DNA from: an uncultured Flavobacteriaceae bacterium
GTDB taxonomy: Bacteria; Bacteroidota; Bacteroidia; Flavobacteriales; Flavobacteriaceae
DNA length: 64,000 bases
Direction: 5' to 3'
Assembly: GCA_947500445.1 (NCBI GenBank)
Contig: CANMSB010000009.1
Location: 62,001-126,000 of the forward strand
Position 1 is the first letter of the stretch, and every line of letters starts with the position of its first letter. This document shows, piece after piece, positions 47,524-55,379 of the stretch. A model generated the notes under the pieces. It had not been told where the DNA came from. It was given only the letters and a program-made list of their open reading frames with translations, and ran no database searches. A program made the position numbers and the translations under genes.

Positions 47524-48575
47524 ATAAATTTTTTGTCGACCAATAACTGGATCAAATCGATAATACGGCTGCTATATCCGGTTTCATTGTCGTACCAACC
47601 GATTATTTTTACCATGCTGCCGATTACCGAAGTCATCTGAGAATCAAACGTGCAAGAATAACAACTATTGTTTATATCCACGGAAACTATTGGGTCCTCG
47701 GTATATAAAAGTATGTTTTTCAATTTTTTATGCGAAATACTTTTGAAAGTTTCGTTGATTTCCCGGATCGAAGTCTGTTTTTTTACGTTGAAAGTGATGT
47801 CGGTAAGGGAGCCGTTCGGGACCGGAACGCGAATACCGCAGCCCCCGATTACCTCCGATAGCTCCGGAAAAATATGGGTCAATGCCTTTGCCGCTCCGGT
47901 GGTGGTGGGTACTATGGACTGTCCGGCCGCTCGGGCCCGTCTAAGATCGTGGTGTGGCCGATCGTGTAAACTTTGGTCGGAAGTATAGGAATGGATCGTG
48001 GTAATATAGGCCTGGTTTATGCCACAAAGGTCGTTGATCACCTTGATCATGGGCGCCGCGTTATTCGTGGTGCACGAGGCGTTCGAAATAATCGCGTCCC
48101 CAGCGGTCAGTGTTTCCTCATTGATGCCGTATACGATCATTTTAATATCCTCCGATTGTGGAGGTACCGACAGAATAACTTTTTTGGCACCGTTTTTCAG
48201 ATGCTGTTCCAGTGTAGGCCTGTCCTTGAATTTGCCGCTCGCTTCCACCACAACATCTACATTTTCGGAAGCCCAATCGATTTCATTGGGGTGCTTTGCA
48301 TTGGTCAATGCTATAGATTTGCCGTTTACGATGATCTCCCCTTCATCAAAAGTGACCGTCTCCTTGAACGGACCATGGATGCTATCGTATTTTAAGAGAT
48401 GGGATAGGGTCCGGGCATCCGAGAGATCGTTGATCATGCGAACCTCCAAATGAGGGTAGTCCGACAATAGGCGAAACAAGGTGCGCCCAATTCTTCCGAA
48501 ACCGTTAATGCCTATGGTAGTTTTTTTCAATACTGGTTTTTTATGCCTTAAAAGAAACGATTTATACCAATTCAT
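47520..48575 (-). CDS. gap: Glyceraldehyde-3-phosphate dehydrogenase
   Basis: The enzyme oxidises glyceraldehyde 3-phosphate to 1,3-bisphosphoglycerate with NAD(P). The Rossmann start (TIGINGFGRIGRTLFRLL), the catalytic Cys in SNASCTTN, the RARAAGQSIVPTTTGAAKAL stretch (given to 20 residues) and WYDNETGYSSR are all present. An 18-residue basic extension (MNWYKSFLLRHKKPVLKK) precedes the usual start; the ATG at 48575 is the only good initiator. 351 residues. Its stop overlaps the start of the hybrid histidine kinase, so the two are co-translated. This may be a second, specialised GAPDH; whether another copy exists is unknown here. Confidence 0.94.
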   Translation of the reverse strand: MNWYKSFLLRHKKPVLKKTTIGINGFGRIGRTLFRLLSDYPHLEVRMINDLSDARTLSHLLKYDSIHGPFKETVTFDEGEIIVNGKSIALTNAKHPNEIDWASENVDVVVEASGKFKDRPTLEQHLKNGAKKVILSVPPQSEDIKMIVYGINEETLTAGDAIISNASCTTNNAAPMIKVINDLCGINQAYITTIHSYTSDQSLHDRPHHDLRRARAAGQSIVPTTTGAAKALTHIFPELSEVIGGCGIRVPVPNGSLTDITFNVKKQTSIREINETFKSISHKKLKNILLYTEDPIVSVDINNSCYSCTFDSQMTSVIGSMVKIIGWYDNETGYSSRIIDLIQLLVDKKFI

Positions 48576-48811
48576 CCTTAAAATGCGTCACAAACTACCA
48601 AGTTGTTTTTTCATTTACCAAAGCCTTTGAACGAAAAGGAAGTGGATAATGAACGGCTTGGGTCGGCTCATTTTAAAGGTAAATTGGTGTTACAAAGGAA
48701 AGGACCGGTTTTCAAACATTATTCAGTGCAGATTGAACTCTAGGTTCATTTTTTAACAACGACATTTTTAATACCGCTCAACGAAAATCCCCTAGGTCTT
48801 TGCTACTATCC

Positions 48812-49687
48812 TTAATGAATATGTTTGTGGGCCTTATAGGAAGAGCGCACCAAAGCGCCACTTTCCACATGCCGGAAACCCATTTCGAGTCCGATTTCCT
48901 CATATTTTTTAAACTGGTCGGGAACAATGAATTCTTTAACGGGCAAGTGCTTTTTGGAAGGTTGTAAATATTGTCCTAGGGTGACCACATCAACGTTCGC
49001 TTCCCTTAGGTCCTTCAACGTAGCGATCACTTCTTCCTCACGCTCGCCCAAGCCCAACATGATACCCGATTTGGTCCGATTGATACCGTTGGCCCTCAAA
49101 TAGCGCAGTACTTCCAAACTTCGTTCGTACCGTGCTTGAATACGTACTTCGCGGGTCAGTCGTTTTACGGTTTCCATATTATGGGAGACGACCTCCGGTG
49201 CTACGGCGATAATACGGTCCAAATGTCTTTCGATTCCCTGAAAATCCGGAATCAAGGTTTCTAGGGTGGTTTCAGGATTCATACGGCGAATAGCCTGTAC
49301 GGTTTCGGCCCATATGATGGAACCCATATCCTTTAAGTCGTCCCGATCTACAGAGGTGATCACGGCGTGCTTGATGCCCATGATTTTTATGGATCGTGCC
49401 ACTTTTTCCGGTTCGGCCCAGTCCACCTGATCGGGCCTGCCCGTTTTTACGCCACAAAACCCGCAAGATCGCGTACATACATTCCCGAGAATCATAAATG
49501 TTGCCGTACCCTCTCCCCAACATTCTCCCATGTTCGGGCAACTTCCGGAGGTGCATATCGTATGCAGGTCGTACTTTTCTACCAGTCCGCGAAGTTGGGT
49601 GTATTTTTTTCCTGTAGGGAGTTTAACACGTAGCCATTTCGGTTTTCCCTTAGGGGGTGCCACACTAGTATTTGTTTCCGTACTCAT
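48812..49687 (-). CDS. lipA: Lipoyl synthase
   Basis: LipA is a radical-SAM enzyme that inserts two sulfurs into octanoyl groups on lipoyl domains. Both iron-sulfur motifs are present: the auxiliary cluster in [12 protein letters not shown] and the radical-SAM cluster in [10 protein letters not shown]. Also typical are [42 protein letters not shown] and, near the C-terminus, RSSYKAHKH. 291 residues, ATG start. TATATTTG on the minus strand (49705-49712) lies just upstream as a -7-like box. Confidence 0.96.
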   Translation of the reverse strand: MSTETNTSVAPPKGKPKWLRVKLPTGKKYTQLRGLVEKYDLHTICTSGSCPNMGECWGEGTATFMILGNVCTRSCGFCGVKTGRPDQVDWAEPEKVARSIKIMGIKHAVITSVDRDDLKDMGSIIWAETVQAIRRMNPETTLETLIPDFQGIERHLDRIIAVAPEVVSHNMETVKRLTREVRIQARYERSLEVLRYLRANGINRTKSGIMLGLGEREEEVIATLKDLREANVDVVTLGQYLQPSKKHLPVKEFIVPDQFKKYEEIGLEMGFRHVESGALVRSSYKAHKHIH

Positions 49688-49851
49688 AGCTTTTTATTGA
49701 AGTACAAATATACGAACTATTTGGGTCTGGCCCGTTTGTACATTTCCCGTTCACAATCCGCCTAGGCGATTCGGCAGCAAAAGGAATTCAACCTTATTTA
49801 GGTTTTTTTCTTTGTTTTGGATGCAAGGTCAACGAATACGCTGGTGGGCCG

Positions 49852-50424
49852 TTAAGAGCCCTTGATGGACTGGGAAAGCAGTTTTTTGGCACGCAGTAAT
49901 TTTACCTTTACGTTGTTCATAGGCTCGTTCAATTGCTCCGCAATAGCGGCGTACGACAGTTCTTGAAAATACCTCAGGTTGATGATTTCCCGATAGTGGG
50001 GTTTCAATTTTTTGATATGCCCCAATAGCGTGGCAAGGTTTTGTTCGGTAATCAACCTATCTTCTACCGTGGGGGCGTCATCCAGTACCTTTTTGGCCGC
50101 GTCGGTATTTCCCGAGTGCGTGTTCAGGATGTCTTTTTTCCGTTTTCGGACAAGGTCGATGTGGATGTTTTTTGAAATGGTGATCAGCCACGTTTTGAAC
50201 ACGTAACTTTCGTCGAAGCTTTGAATTTTATCGAACGCTTTCGAAAATGTTTGTATGCTGATGTCTTCGGCGTCGTTTTCGTTTCTGGTGCGTTTCAATT
50301 GAAAGCCATAAACATCGTTCCAAAACCAATCGAGAAGAATGCTAAAAGCAATTTGATTGCCTTGCTTAGCCTTTTGAATGGTGTCGTTCAGGGTTTCGGG
50401 GGTGTTTTTCAACGCATAGGACAT
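49852..50424 (-). CDS. ECF RNA polymerase sigma factor (sigma-70 family)
   Basis: The protein has a sigma-2 region (FSILLDWFWNDVYGFQLKRT; DAEDISIQTFSKAFDKI) and a sigma-4 region (PHYREIINLRYFQELSYAAI, AEQLNEPMNNVKVKLLRAKK), with the size (190 residues) of an ECF factor. No anti-sigma gene follows it directly. Upstream, 30 bp away on the same strand, is a small Cys-containing membrane protein, so they are likely one operon. ATG start at 50424. Confidence 0.9.
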   Translation of the reverse strand: MSYALKNTPETLNDTIQKAKQGNQIAFSILLDWFWNDVYGFQLKRTRNENDAEDISIQTFSKAFDKIQSFDESYVFKTWLITISKNIHIDLVRKRKKDILNTHSGNTDAAKKVLDDAPTVEDRLITEQNLATLLGHIKKLKPHYREIINLRYFQELSYAAIAEQLNEPMNNVKVKLLRAKKLLSQSIKGS

Positions 50425-50454
50425 GAAACTGCTGACGGGGGTTATAAACGGTTC

Positions 50455-50658
50455 TTATGCAGTAAGCGTATCTTTTTTGCAGTCCTGTTCGCTCGGTAGT
50501 TTGCCGCACATGCCACAGGCTTCTCCCTCTTTATTGAGAAACGGGCTTTGACTGGCACAGGTACCTGCGAATTTGCCATCTTTTTTAGACCATATTTTAA
50601 TGGCGATTCCGGCAAATGCCAACGCCAAGAGCCCTATGGTCAGAAAAAACAATTTCAT
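50455..50658 (-). CDS. Small Cys-rich membrane-anchored protein
   Basis: The 67-residue product starts with a membrane helix (MKLFFLTIGLLALAFAGIAI) followed by a basic stop-transfer (KIWSKKDGK) and a domain with four or five Cys (TCASQSPFLNKEGEACGMCG, then DCKK). The Cys spacing suggests metal binding or disulfides. Similar short proteins next to sigma or lipoate genes in Flavobacteriia are annotated only as membrane or secreted proteins. It precedes the sigma factor by 30 bp. TAAATTTG at 50673-50680 on the minus strand could be its -7 box, overlapping the preceding terminator. Confidence 0.75.
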   Translation of the reverse strand: MKLFFLTIGLLALAFAGIAIKIWSKKDGKFAGTCASQSPFLNKEGEACGMCGKLPSEQDCKKDTLTA

Positions 50659-50681
50659 ACGCTACTTTTTTACAAATTTAC

Positions 50682-50715
50682 AAAAATAAAGGCCCGACAT
50701 GTCTGCCGGGCCTTT
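50682..50715 (-). terminator. Intrinsic terminator of the sigma/anti-sigma operon
   Basis: AAAGGCCCG (50688-50696) pairs with CGGGCCTTT (50707-50715) and is followed on the minus strand by a T-rich run. It is 22 bp after the anti-sigma stop. Confidence 0.85.
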
Positions 50716-50736
50716 AAAATGTTGTTCAAAGAAAAC

Positions 50737-51495
50737 CTAATACGTAATGTTGGCAACAATATTGGATACCGTAGGTTTCTCGTTGCCACCTTCCGGCTCT
50801 ATAGTAATATAGCCCATTGCCTTATCGGCGTAGGGTAGTGCCAATAACTTGTCCTTTTCCGTAGCCTCTTGAATGATTCCCAAGTTGATCATTTTACCAT
50901 CAACTTCGGCCCACATTTGAAAACACTGGTTTTCCGGAAGATTGGGCAGCTTACTTACGTTGATGTAAGAGAGTTTCTTCACCGGGTTCACATAGGCGAC
51001 CGCTTTCAACTCCTTAGCCTTGGTATTTCCCTTGATATTGAGCTTTTTGGTCTGTGGATTGTTCAACACTATAAACTGGTTTCGAACATCCTCAAGGCCT
51101 TCGCGCATATCGGCTTCCAGGCTTTCTATTTTACTGTTAACAATGGCATTCTCTTGTTGTAACATTTGATTTTCCGACCAAAAGAAATAAGACGCCCCCG
51201 CAAAGAGGAGCATGGCTACACTTGCAGCTACCGCATAACGTAAAAAGCGTCTGCTGCTGACCTTGTCCGTTTTCAAACGGTTCAAAATCTGCTCTTTCAG
51301 TCCTTCGGGAGCCGGAATGGCATACATTTTTGCATACGCTTCCAGGTTGTCCTGTAATTCATTGTATGCATCACGAACCTCTGGATATAGCGCAATATAA
51401 CGCTCTACCTGTAAATTTTCTTGGTCGGTGGTCAACCCGATCAAGTACTTCTCCAAAAGATCGGAATCCAGAAAAATCTTTATTTTATCTTTCAT
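50737..51495 (-). CDS. Anti-sigma factor (RskA/ChrR-type, membrane-anchored)
   Basis: The N-terminal ~75 residues are a helical anti-sigma domain (LEKYLIGLTTDQENLQVERY), then a basic linker and one membrane helix (FLRYAVAASVAMLLFAGASY). The periplasmic part has a coiled stretch and an anti-sigma-K-like beta domain (LPENQCFQMWAEVDGKMINL; MGYITIEPEGGNEKP). It should hold the sigma factor encoded 58 bp upstream in the same operon at the membrane until a signal leads to release. 252 residues, ATG start. Confidence 0.88.
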   Translation of the reverse strand: MKDKIKIFLDSDLLEKYLIGLTTDQENLQVERYIALYPEVRDAYNELQDNLEAYAKMYAIPAPEGLKEQILNRLKTDKVSSRRFLRYAVAASVAMLLFAGASYFFWSENQMLQQENAIVNSKIESLEADMREGLEDVRNQFIVLNNPQTKKLNIKGNTKAKELKAVAYVNPVKKLSYINVSKLPNLPENQCFQMWAEVDGKMINLGIIQEATEKDKLLALPYADKAMGYITIEPEGGNEKPTVSNIVANITY

Positions 51496-51553
51496 GATTT
51501 GTTTGTTTCTTGCAACGTTTATCTGTTTTGGCCCCCAGAGTAAACCTTGCCCG

Positions 51554-52120
51554 TTATTGAATCAAGTGCAGTACAAACAACAAAATAACAACTGGGTCAT
51601 AAATTTTCTTCAGTTCTCGAAGTCCAATTTTCAAACGAGACTTAATAGTTCCCAAGGGAATATCGAGCTCATCGCTTGCTTCTTGCTGTGTCATCCCCTG
51701 AAAAAACAATGCTTCCAAAACCACCTGATACTTCAGTTCGATTTTTTCCAAGTTTTCACGGACATCCATCAACTCCGGCTTAGTGCTGTTTACACCTAAG
51801 GTATATACGTCCGAAACATCTATTTGGATTTCCTTATCGGTTTTTGTGTTGGCACTTCTCAATTTATCAATGGCGGTATTTCTGGTAATCCTAAAAAGCC
51901 AGGTAAAAAGTTTTGCTTTTGAAGGGTCGTAAGAGTCCGACTTTTTCCAAATTTTCACAAAGCTTTCCTGAAGTACATCCTGTGCCATTTCCTCGTCCCT
52001 AACTACTTTGTTTGCCACGCCGAATAGGGTGTCCCCATAGTTTTCGTACAAAAGGGAAATGGCTTTTTCATTTCGCTCTTGAAGCAGTTCTACAATGTGC
52101 TTTTCAAGAAGTGTACTCAT
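51554..52120 (-). CDS. ECF RNA polymerase sigma factor, partner of the anti-sigma gene
   Basis: Region 2 (AISLLYENYGDTLFGVANKV; VLQESFVKIWKKSDSY, LFTWLFRITRNTAIDKLR) and region 4 (VVLEALFFQGMTQQEASDEL, DIPLGTIKSRLKIGLRELKK) mark an ECF factor of the SigK-like group. I start at the ATG at 52120 (188 residues); a GTG at 52180 would add 20 atypical residues. The anti-sigma gene follows 58 bp downstream, which supports a sigma/anti-sigma pair. Target genes cannot be told from the window. Confidence 0.92.
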   Translation of the reverse strand: MSTLLEKHIVELLQERNEKAISLLYENYGDTLFGVANKVVRDEEMAQDVLQESFVKIWKKSDSYDPSKAKLFTWLFRITRNTAIDKLRSANTKTDKEIQIDVSDVYTLGVNSTKPELMDVRENLEKIELKYQVVLEALFFQGMTQQEASDELDIPLGTIKSRLKIGLRELKKIYDPVVILLFVLHLIQ

Positions 52121-52303
52121 ATAAATTGTAGGATTTTTATTTTTTTTTTTGATTTGGACATCCAAAGGTGATTGTTCCACCGTATATAAGACAACGCGAA
52201 TTTATAAAATTGATTGTAAAGAGCGTTATCTCAAAATTTTAATTAGATAAATGTGTAGCTGGTAACTATGCATTTAGTTTTTGGTTAGTTTGGTTTGGTA
52301 TAG

Positions 52304-52333
52304 CCCCCGGAGATTCTTCGGGGGTTATTTTTT
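52304..52333 (+). terminator. Plus-strand-oriented hairpin with T-run, no assigned gene
   Basis: A GC-rich hairpin (CCCCCGGAG, loop ATT, CTTCGGGGG at 52304-52324) is followed by TTATTTTTTT on the plus strand. All flanking genes are on the minus strand. For murB read-through it would be a hairpin preceded by an A-run, so it may act in both directions, or it ends a short plus-strand transcript. Confidence 0.55.
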
Positions 52334-52372
52334 TGGGCCGATACGAGATTTGTAGGGCTACGGTAACGCCGT

Positions 52373-53386
52373 TCAGATGATATTGACCTCTGGTACTATG
52401 CTGATTTGAAATTGTTGGAAGACCGCCGCCATAATACGTTCGGCTAGTGCCAATAGTTCGCTTCCGGTGGCCGCTCCGTAGTTTACCAAAACCAAAGCCT
52501 GATTTTTATGCACCCCGGCGTCCCCGAAACGTTTTCCCTTAAAACCACATTGTTCAATGAGCCAACCGGCGGGTATTTTATACTCACTGTCCGATACTTT
52601 ATAAAAAGGGGCCCTTGGATATTCGGCGTTAAAGGTTTGGAACGCCTGCTCCGAAATAATGGGATTTTTAAAAAAACTACCACTGTTGCCCAAAACGTTG
52701 GGGTCGGGCAGTTTTTGTTGACGAATGGCGATTACGGCCTCGGAAATGTCCTTTATGGTCACTTCGGTAACCTTATTGCGTTTTAACGCTTCCGTTATTG
52801 CGCCATATTCCGTGCGCAAAAGGTGATTTTTTTTGGTAAGCCGCAAGTTTACCGAGGTGATGATAAATTTCCCTTTACCTTCATTTTTAAAAAAAGAATT
52901 GCGATAACCGAACTGGCATGCCTCCTTGGAAAAGGTCTGCAGTTGCTGGTCATGCATGTTCATGGCTTCACAACTCTCAAAACTATCCTTTAGTTCCACC
53001 CCATAAGCGCCGATATTTTGGATGGGTGCGGTACCGGTATTTCCAGGAATCAACGACATGTTTTCCAATCCGCCATAATCCCGTTCCAAGGTCCACAGCA
53101 CCAAGCTGTGCCAATTTTCCCCGGCCATGACTTTTAGGATGACCGAATCCTCGTTTTCCGATACAATAACGATTCCCTTTAAGTTGATATGCAATACCAG
53201 GGTTTCAATATCTTTGGTAAGCAACATATTGCTTCCCCCGCTGATCACGAAAGGCGTGTTGAATTTTTTTAACTGCAAGGCCTCCTCCAATTCCGCTATG
53301 GAATTAATTTCAAGGAAATAGCGTGCCTTGGCTTCTATTCCAAAGGTGTTGTACGCTTTAAGTGATTTGTTTTCCTGTAACTGCAT
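52373..53386 (-). CDS. murB: UDP-N-acetylmuramate dehydrogenase
   Basis: MurB reduces UDP-GlcNAc-enolpyruvate to UDP-MurNAc in peptidoglycan synthesis, using FAD and NADPH. Family motifs: NTFGIEAKARYFLEI, FVISGGSNMLLTKDIE, LIPGNTGTAPIQNIGAYGVE, FGYRNSFFK, LGNSGSFFKNP (catalytic Ser) and the late GFKGKRFGDAGVH. 337 residues, type I layout as in E. coli. Its ATG overlaps the stop of the upstream aminotransferase gene by one base (TAATG), so the two are translationally coupled. Confidence 0.95.
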   Translation of the reverse strand: MQLQENKSLKAYNTFGIEAKARYFLEINSIAELEEALQLKKFNTPFVISGGSNMLLTKDIETLVLHINLKGIVIVSENEDSVILKVMAGENWHSLVLWTLERDYGGLENMSLIPGNTGTAPIQNIGAYGVELKDSFESCEAMNMHDQQLQTFSKEACQFGYRNSFFKNEGKGKFIITSVNLRLTKKNHLLRTEYGAITEALKRNKVTEVTIKDISEAVIAIRQQKLPDPNVLGNSGSFFKNPIISEQAFQTFNAEYPRAPFYKVSDSEYKIPAGWLIEQCGFKGKRFGDAGVHKNQALVLVNYGAATGSELLALAERIMAAVFQQFQISIVPEVNII

Positions 53387-54576
53387 TAACCGATATAGCT
53401 TTTTAAGGCCTCCTTTAATATGTGTACGGCCCGTTTCAGTCGTTCTTGATCCAGCACGTAAGCGATACGGATCTGATTCTTGCCCAGTCCGGGAGTGGCA
53501 TAGAATCCGGCGGCCGGGGCAACCATCACGGTCTCGTTGTTTACCCTAAAGTCTTCCAGGAGCCATTGCGCGAAATCATCGGCATCGGTTATGGGCAGTT
53601 CGGCTATACAGTAAAAAGCGCCTTGCGGCCGAGCTACTTTTATGCCCTCAATTTTTTCCAGTTCCGAAATAAGAAGGTCCCTTCGCGCAACATATTCCGT
53701 TTTTACCTCCTCAAAATAGCTAGCAGGTGTTTCCAAGGCCGCCTCACTGGCCAACTGGGCATAGGTAGGGGGCGATAATCGTGCTTGGGCAAATTTCATC
53801 GCCGTTTGAACAAGGTCCTTATTTTTGGATACCAAACAGCCCACCCGGGCACCGCACATGCTATATCTCTTGGAAACGGAGTCGACCACGATGGCATGTT
53901 CTTCCAGACCGGGTATTTGCAAAATGGAATAATGCTCCCGATCATCATAGGTGAACTCCCGATAGACTTCGTCGGCTACCAAAAAGATATCTTTTTTACG
54001 GACGATGTCCGCCAATTGGTCGATTTCTTCCTTACTGTACAGATATCCCGTGGGATTCCCGGGATTGCATATGAAAATGGCCCTGGTCCTAGGACCGATC
54101 AACTTTTCGAACTCCGATATGGGCGGCAATGCGAAATTTCGATCGATTTCCGACACTACCGGAACTACGGTTACATTGGCGGCACTGGCAAAACCGTTGT
54201 AATTGGCGTAAAATGGTTCCGGAATAATGATTTCGTCGCCGGCATCGGCAATACTGCCCATAACAAAGGATAGGGCCTCCGAGCCACCGGTACTGATGAT
54301 AATATTGTCTGAGTTTACCGCAATGCCATGCGTGCCATAATAGTTGGCCAATTTGGTACGGTAGGTTTCGGAACCTTCCGTTCTACTATACGCCAAAACT
54401 TCTATGGTATTGTTCTTTACCGCATCAAGGGCGACCTGCGGTGTTTTGATATCGGGTTGACCGATATTGAGATGGATAACGTTGGCCCCATTTTTTTTGG
54501 CAGCTTCGGCAAAGGGCACAAGCTTCCTGATGGGGGATTCGGGCATGGAGCGCCCTTTTTGGGAGACGTTTGGCAT
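53386..54576 (-). CDS. Pyridoxal-phosphate-dependent aminotransferase (class I, aspartate aminotransferase-like)
   Basis: This fold-type I aminotransferase shows the substrate-binding HLNIGQPDIKTP, cofactor-binding STGGSEALSF, ICNPGNPTGYLYSKEEI, VADEVYREFTYDD and the PLP-binding Lys in VDSVSKRYSMCGARVG, with the final Arg region QIRIAYVLD. 396 residues, ATG start at 54576. The substrate cannot be named with certainty; aspartate or an aromatic amino acid are candidates. It is coupled to murB by a TAATG overlap, and a terminator of the preceding gene lies 166 bp upstream. Confidence 0.9.
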   Translation of the reverse strand: MPNVSQKGRSMPESPIRKLVPFAEAAKKNGANVIHLNIGQPDIKTPQVALDAVKNNTIEVLAYSRTEGSETYRTKLANYYGTHGIAVNSDNIIISTGGSEALSFVMGSIADAGDEIIIPEPFYANYNGFASAANVTVVPVVSEIDRNFALPPISEFEKLIGPRTRAIFICNPGNPTGYLYSKEEIDQLADIVRKKDIFLVADEVYREFTYDDREHYSILQIPGLEEHAIVVDSVSKRYSMCGARVGCLVSKNKDLVQTAMKFAQARLSPPTYAQLASEAALETPASYFEEVKTEYVARRDLLISELEKIEGIKVARPQGAFYCIAELPITDADDFAQWLLEDFRVNNETVMVAPAAGFYATPGLGKNQIRIAYVLDQERLKRAVHILKEALKSYIG

Positions 54577-54741
54577 AGCAAGTTAATTTACCGCAAAAAT
54601 GGGAAATCCTTGTGGACAAAGCAAAGGGAGTCCGTTTTATTTATCGCCCTGAGTGGGTCGCTATTGGCGCAGCTTGCCAGAACGGTACCATGGTAACGCG
54701 CGGTTTAAGGTTTTCCCGCTATCCCTTCGATGAGGACCAAT

Positions 54742-54778
54742 AAAAAAGCCCCGATACCAAAGGTAACGGGGCTTTTTT
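54742..54778 (-). terminator. Intrinsic terminator of the DUF1573 gene
   Basis: AAAAAAGCCCCG (54742-54753) pairs with CGGGGCTTTTTT (54767-54778); it sits 15 bp beyond the stop of the minus-strand DUF1573 gene and ends in a T-run on that strand. Confidence 0.88.
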
Positions 54779-54793
54779 GTTAAGACGGTAAAA

Positions 54794-55180
54794 TTATTTT
54801 CCTTCTGGAGCTTTAATTTCCCCTTTTATTTTCAACACTTTTGTTGGTGTGTCGGCGTTGGAAATGACCGTAATGGCCTTTCTGATCGGTCCCACCCTAT
54901 TGGTGTCATATTTTACTTGGATCTCTCCTGTTTTACCGGGCAAGATCGGCTCTTCCGGTTTTTTAGGGATGGTACAGCCACAGCTCGAGCTTACTTTGCT
55001 GATGATCAATGGCGCATCGCCCGTATTGGTGAATTCGAATACGCGAACACCGTCCGAACCTTTTTCGATGGTTCCGTAGTCCACGGTTTCCGACTGGAAG
55101 TCTATTTTAGCTGCCTTGTCCTGCGCCGTAGCACTAAGTCCTAACAGGCCTACAAATAATAGAAGTACTATTTTTTTCAT
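54794..55180 (-). CDS. DUF1573 domain exported protein
   Basis: A signal peptide (MKKIVLLLFVGLLGLSATAQ) precedes a single DUF1573 immunoglobulin-like beta domain: ETVDYGTIEKGSDGVRVFEF, APLIISKVSSSCGCTIP and PGKTGEIQVKYDT. The SSCGCT motif is diagnostic. The family is abundant in Bacteroidota and its function is unknown, presumably periplasmic or surface binding. 128 residues, ATG start. Its promoter (55205-55236) is divergent from that of valS. Confidence 0.9.
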   Translation of the reverse strand: MKKIVLLLFVGLLGLSATAQDKAAKIDFQSETVDYGTIEKGSDGVRVFEFTNTGDAPLIISKVSSSCGCTIPKKPEEPILPGKTGEIQVKYDTNRVGPIRKAITVISNADTPTKVLKIKGEIKAPEGK

Positions 55181-55204
55181 GATTTTCTAGTTTTGGGTGA
55201 ATTT

Positions 55205-55236
55205 CAAAATTAAATCTTTTAGGATGAACCTACAAA
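55205..55236 (-). promoter_or_regulatory. Bacteroidota-type promoter of the DUF1573 gene
   Basis: Read on the minus strand, TTTG (55236-55233), a 20-bp spacer and TAATTTTG (55212-55205) match the -33/-7 consensus, 24 bp upstream of the ATG. Confidence 0.6.
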
Positions 55237-55241
55237 ATTGT

Positions 55242-55271
55242 TTTGTTATCTATGAACGTTACTTATTTTTG
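55242..55271 (+). promoter_or_regulatory. Bacteroidota-type promoter of valS
   Basis: TTTG (55242-55245), an 18-bp spacer and TATTTTTG (55264-55271) match the consensus. The leader to the valS ATG would be about 100 bases. The -33 box is only 5 bp from the -33 box of the divergent DUF1573 promoter. Confidence 0.65.
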
Positions 55272-55379
55272 TTTCGTATTTCCAACGAGTGGAAATTGTT
55301 AGATCGTTTGAAGATTTAACATCAAAACGGTAGCTCAATCAACGAACTACTTGCTAAAAAACAAATACCATACCAAAAT

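Noticed and set aside
47668-48453. Several plus-strand frames of over 100 codons opposite GAPDH
   Set aside because: They are antisense shadows of a conserved enzyme gene.
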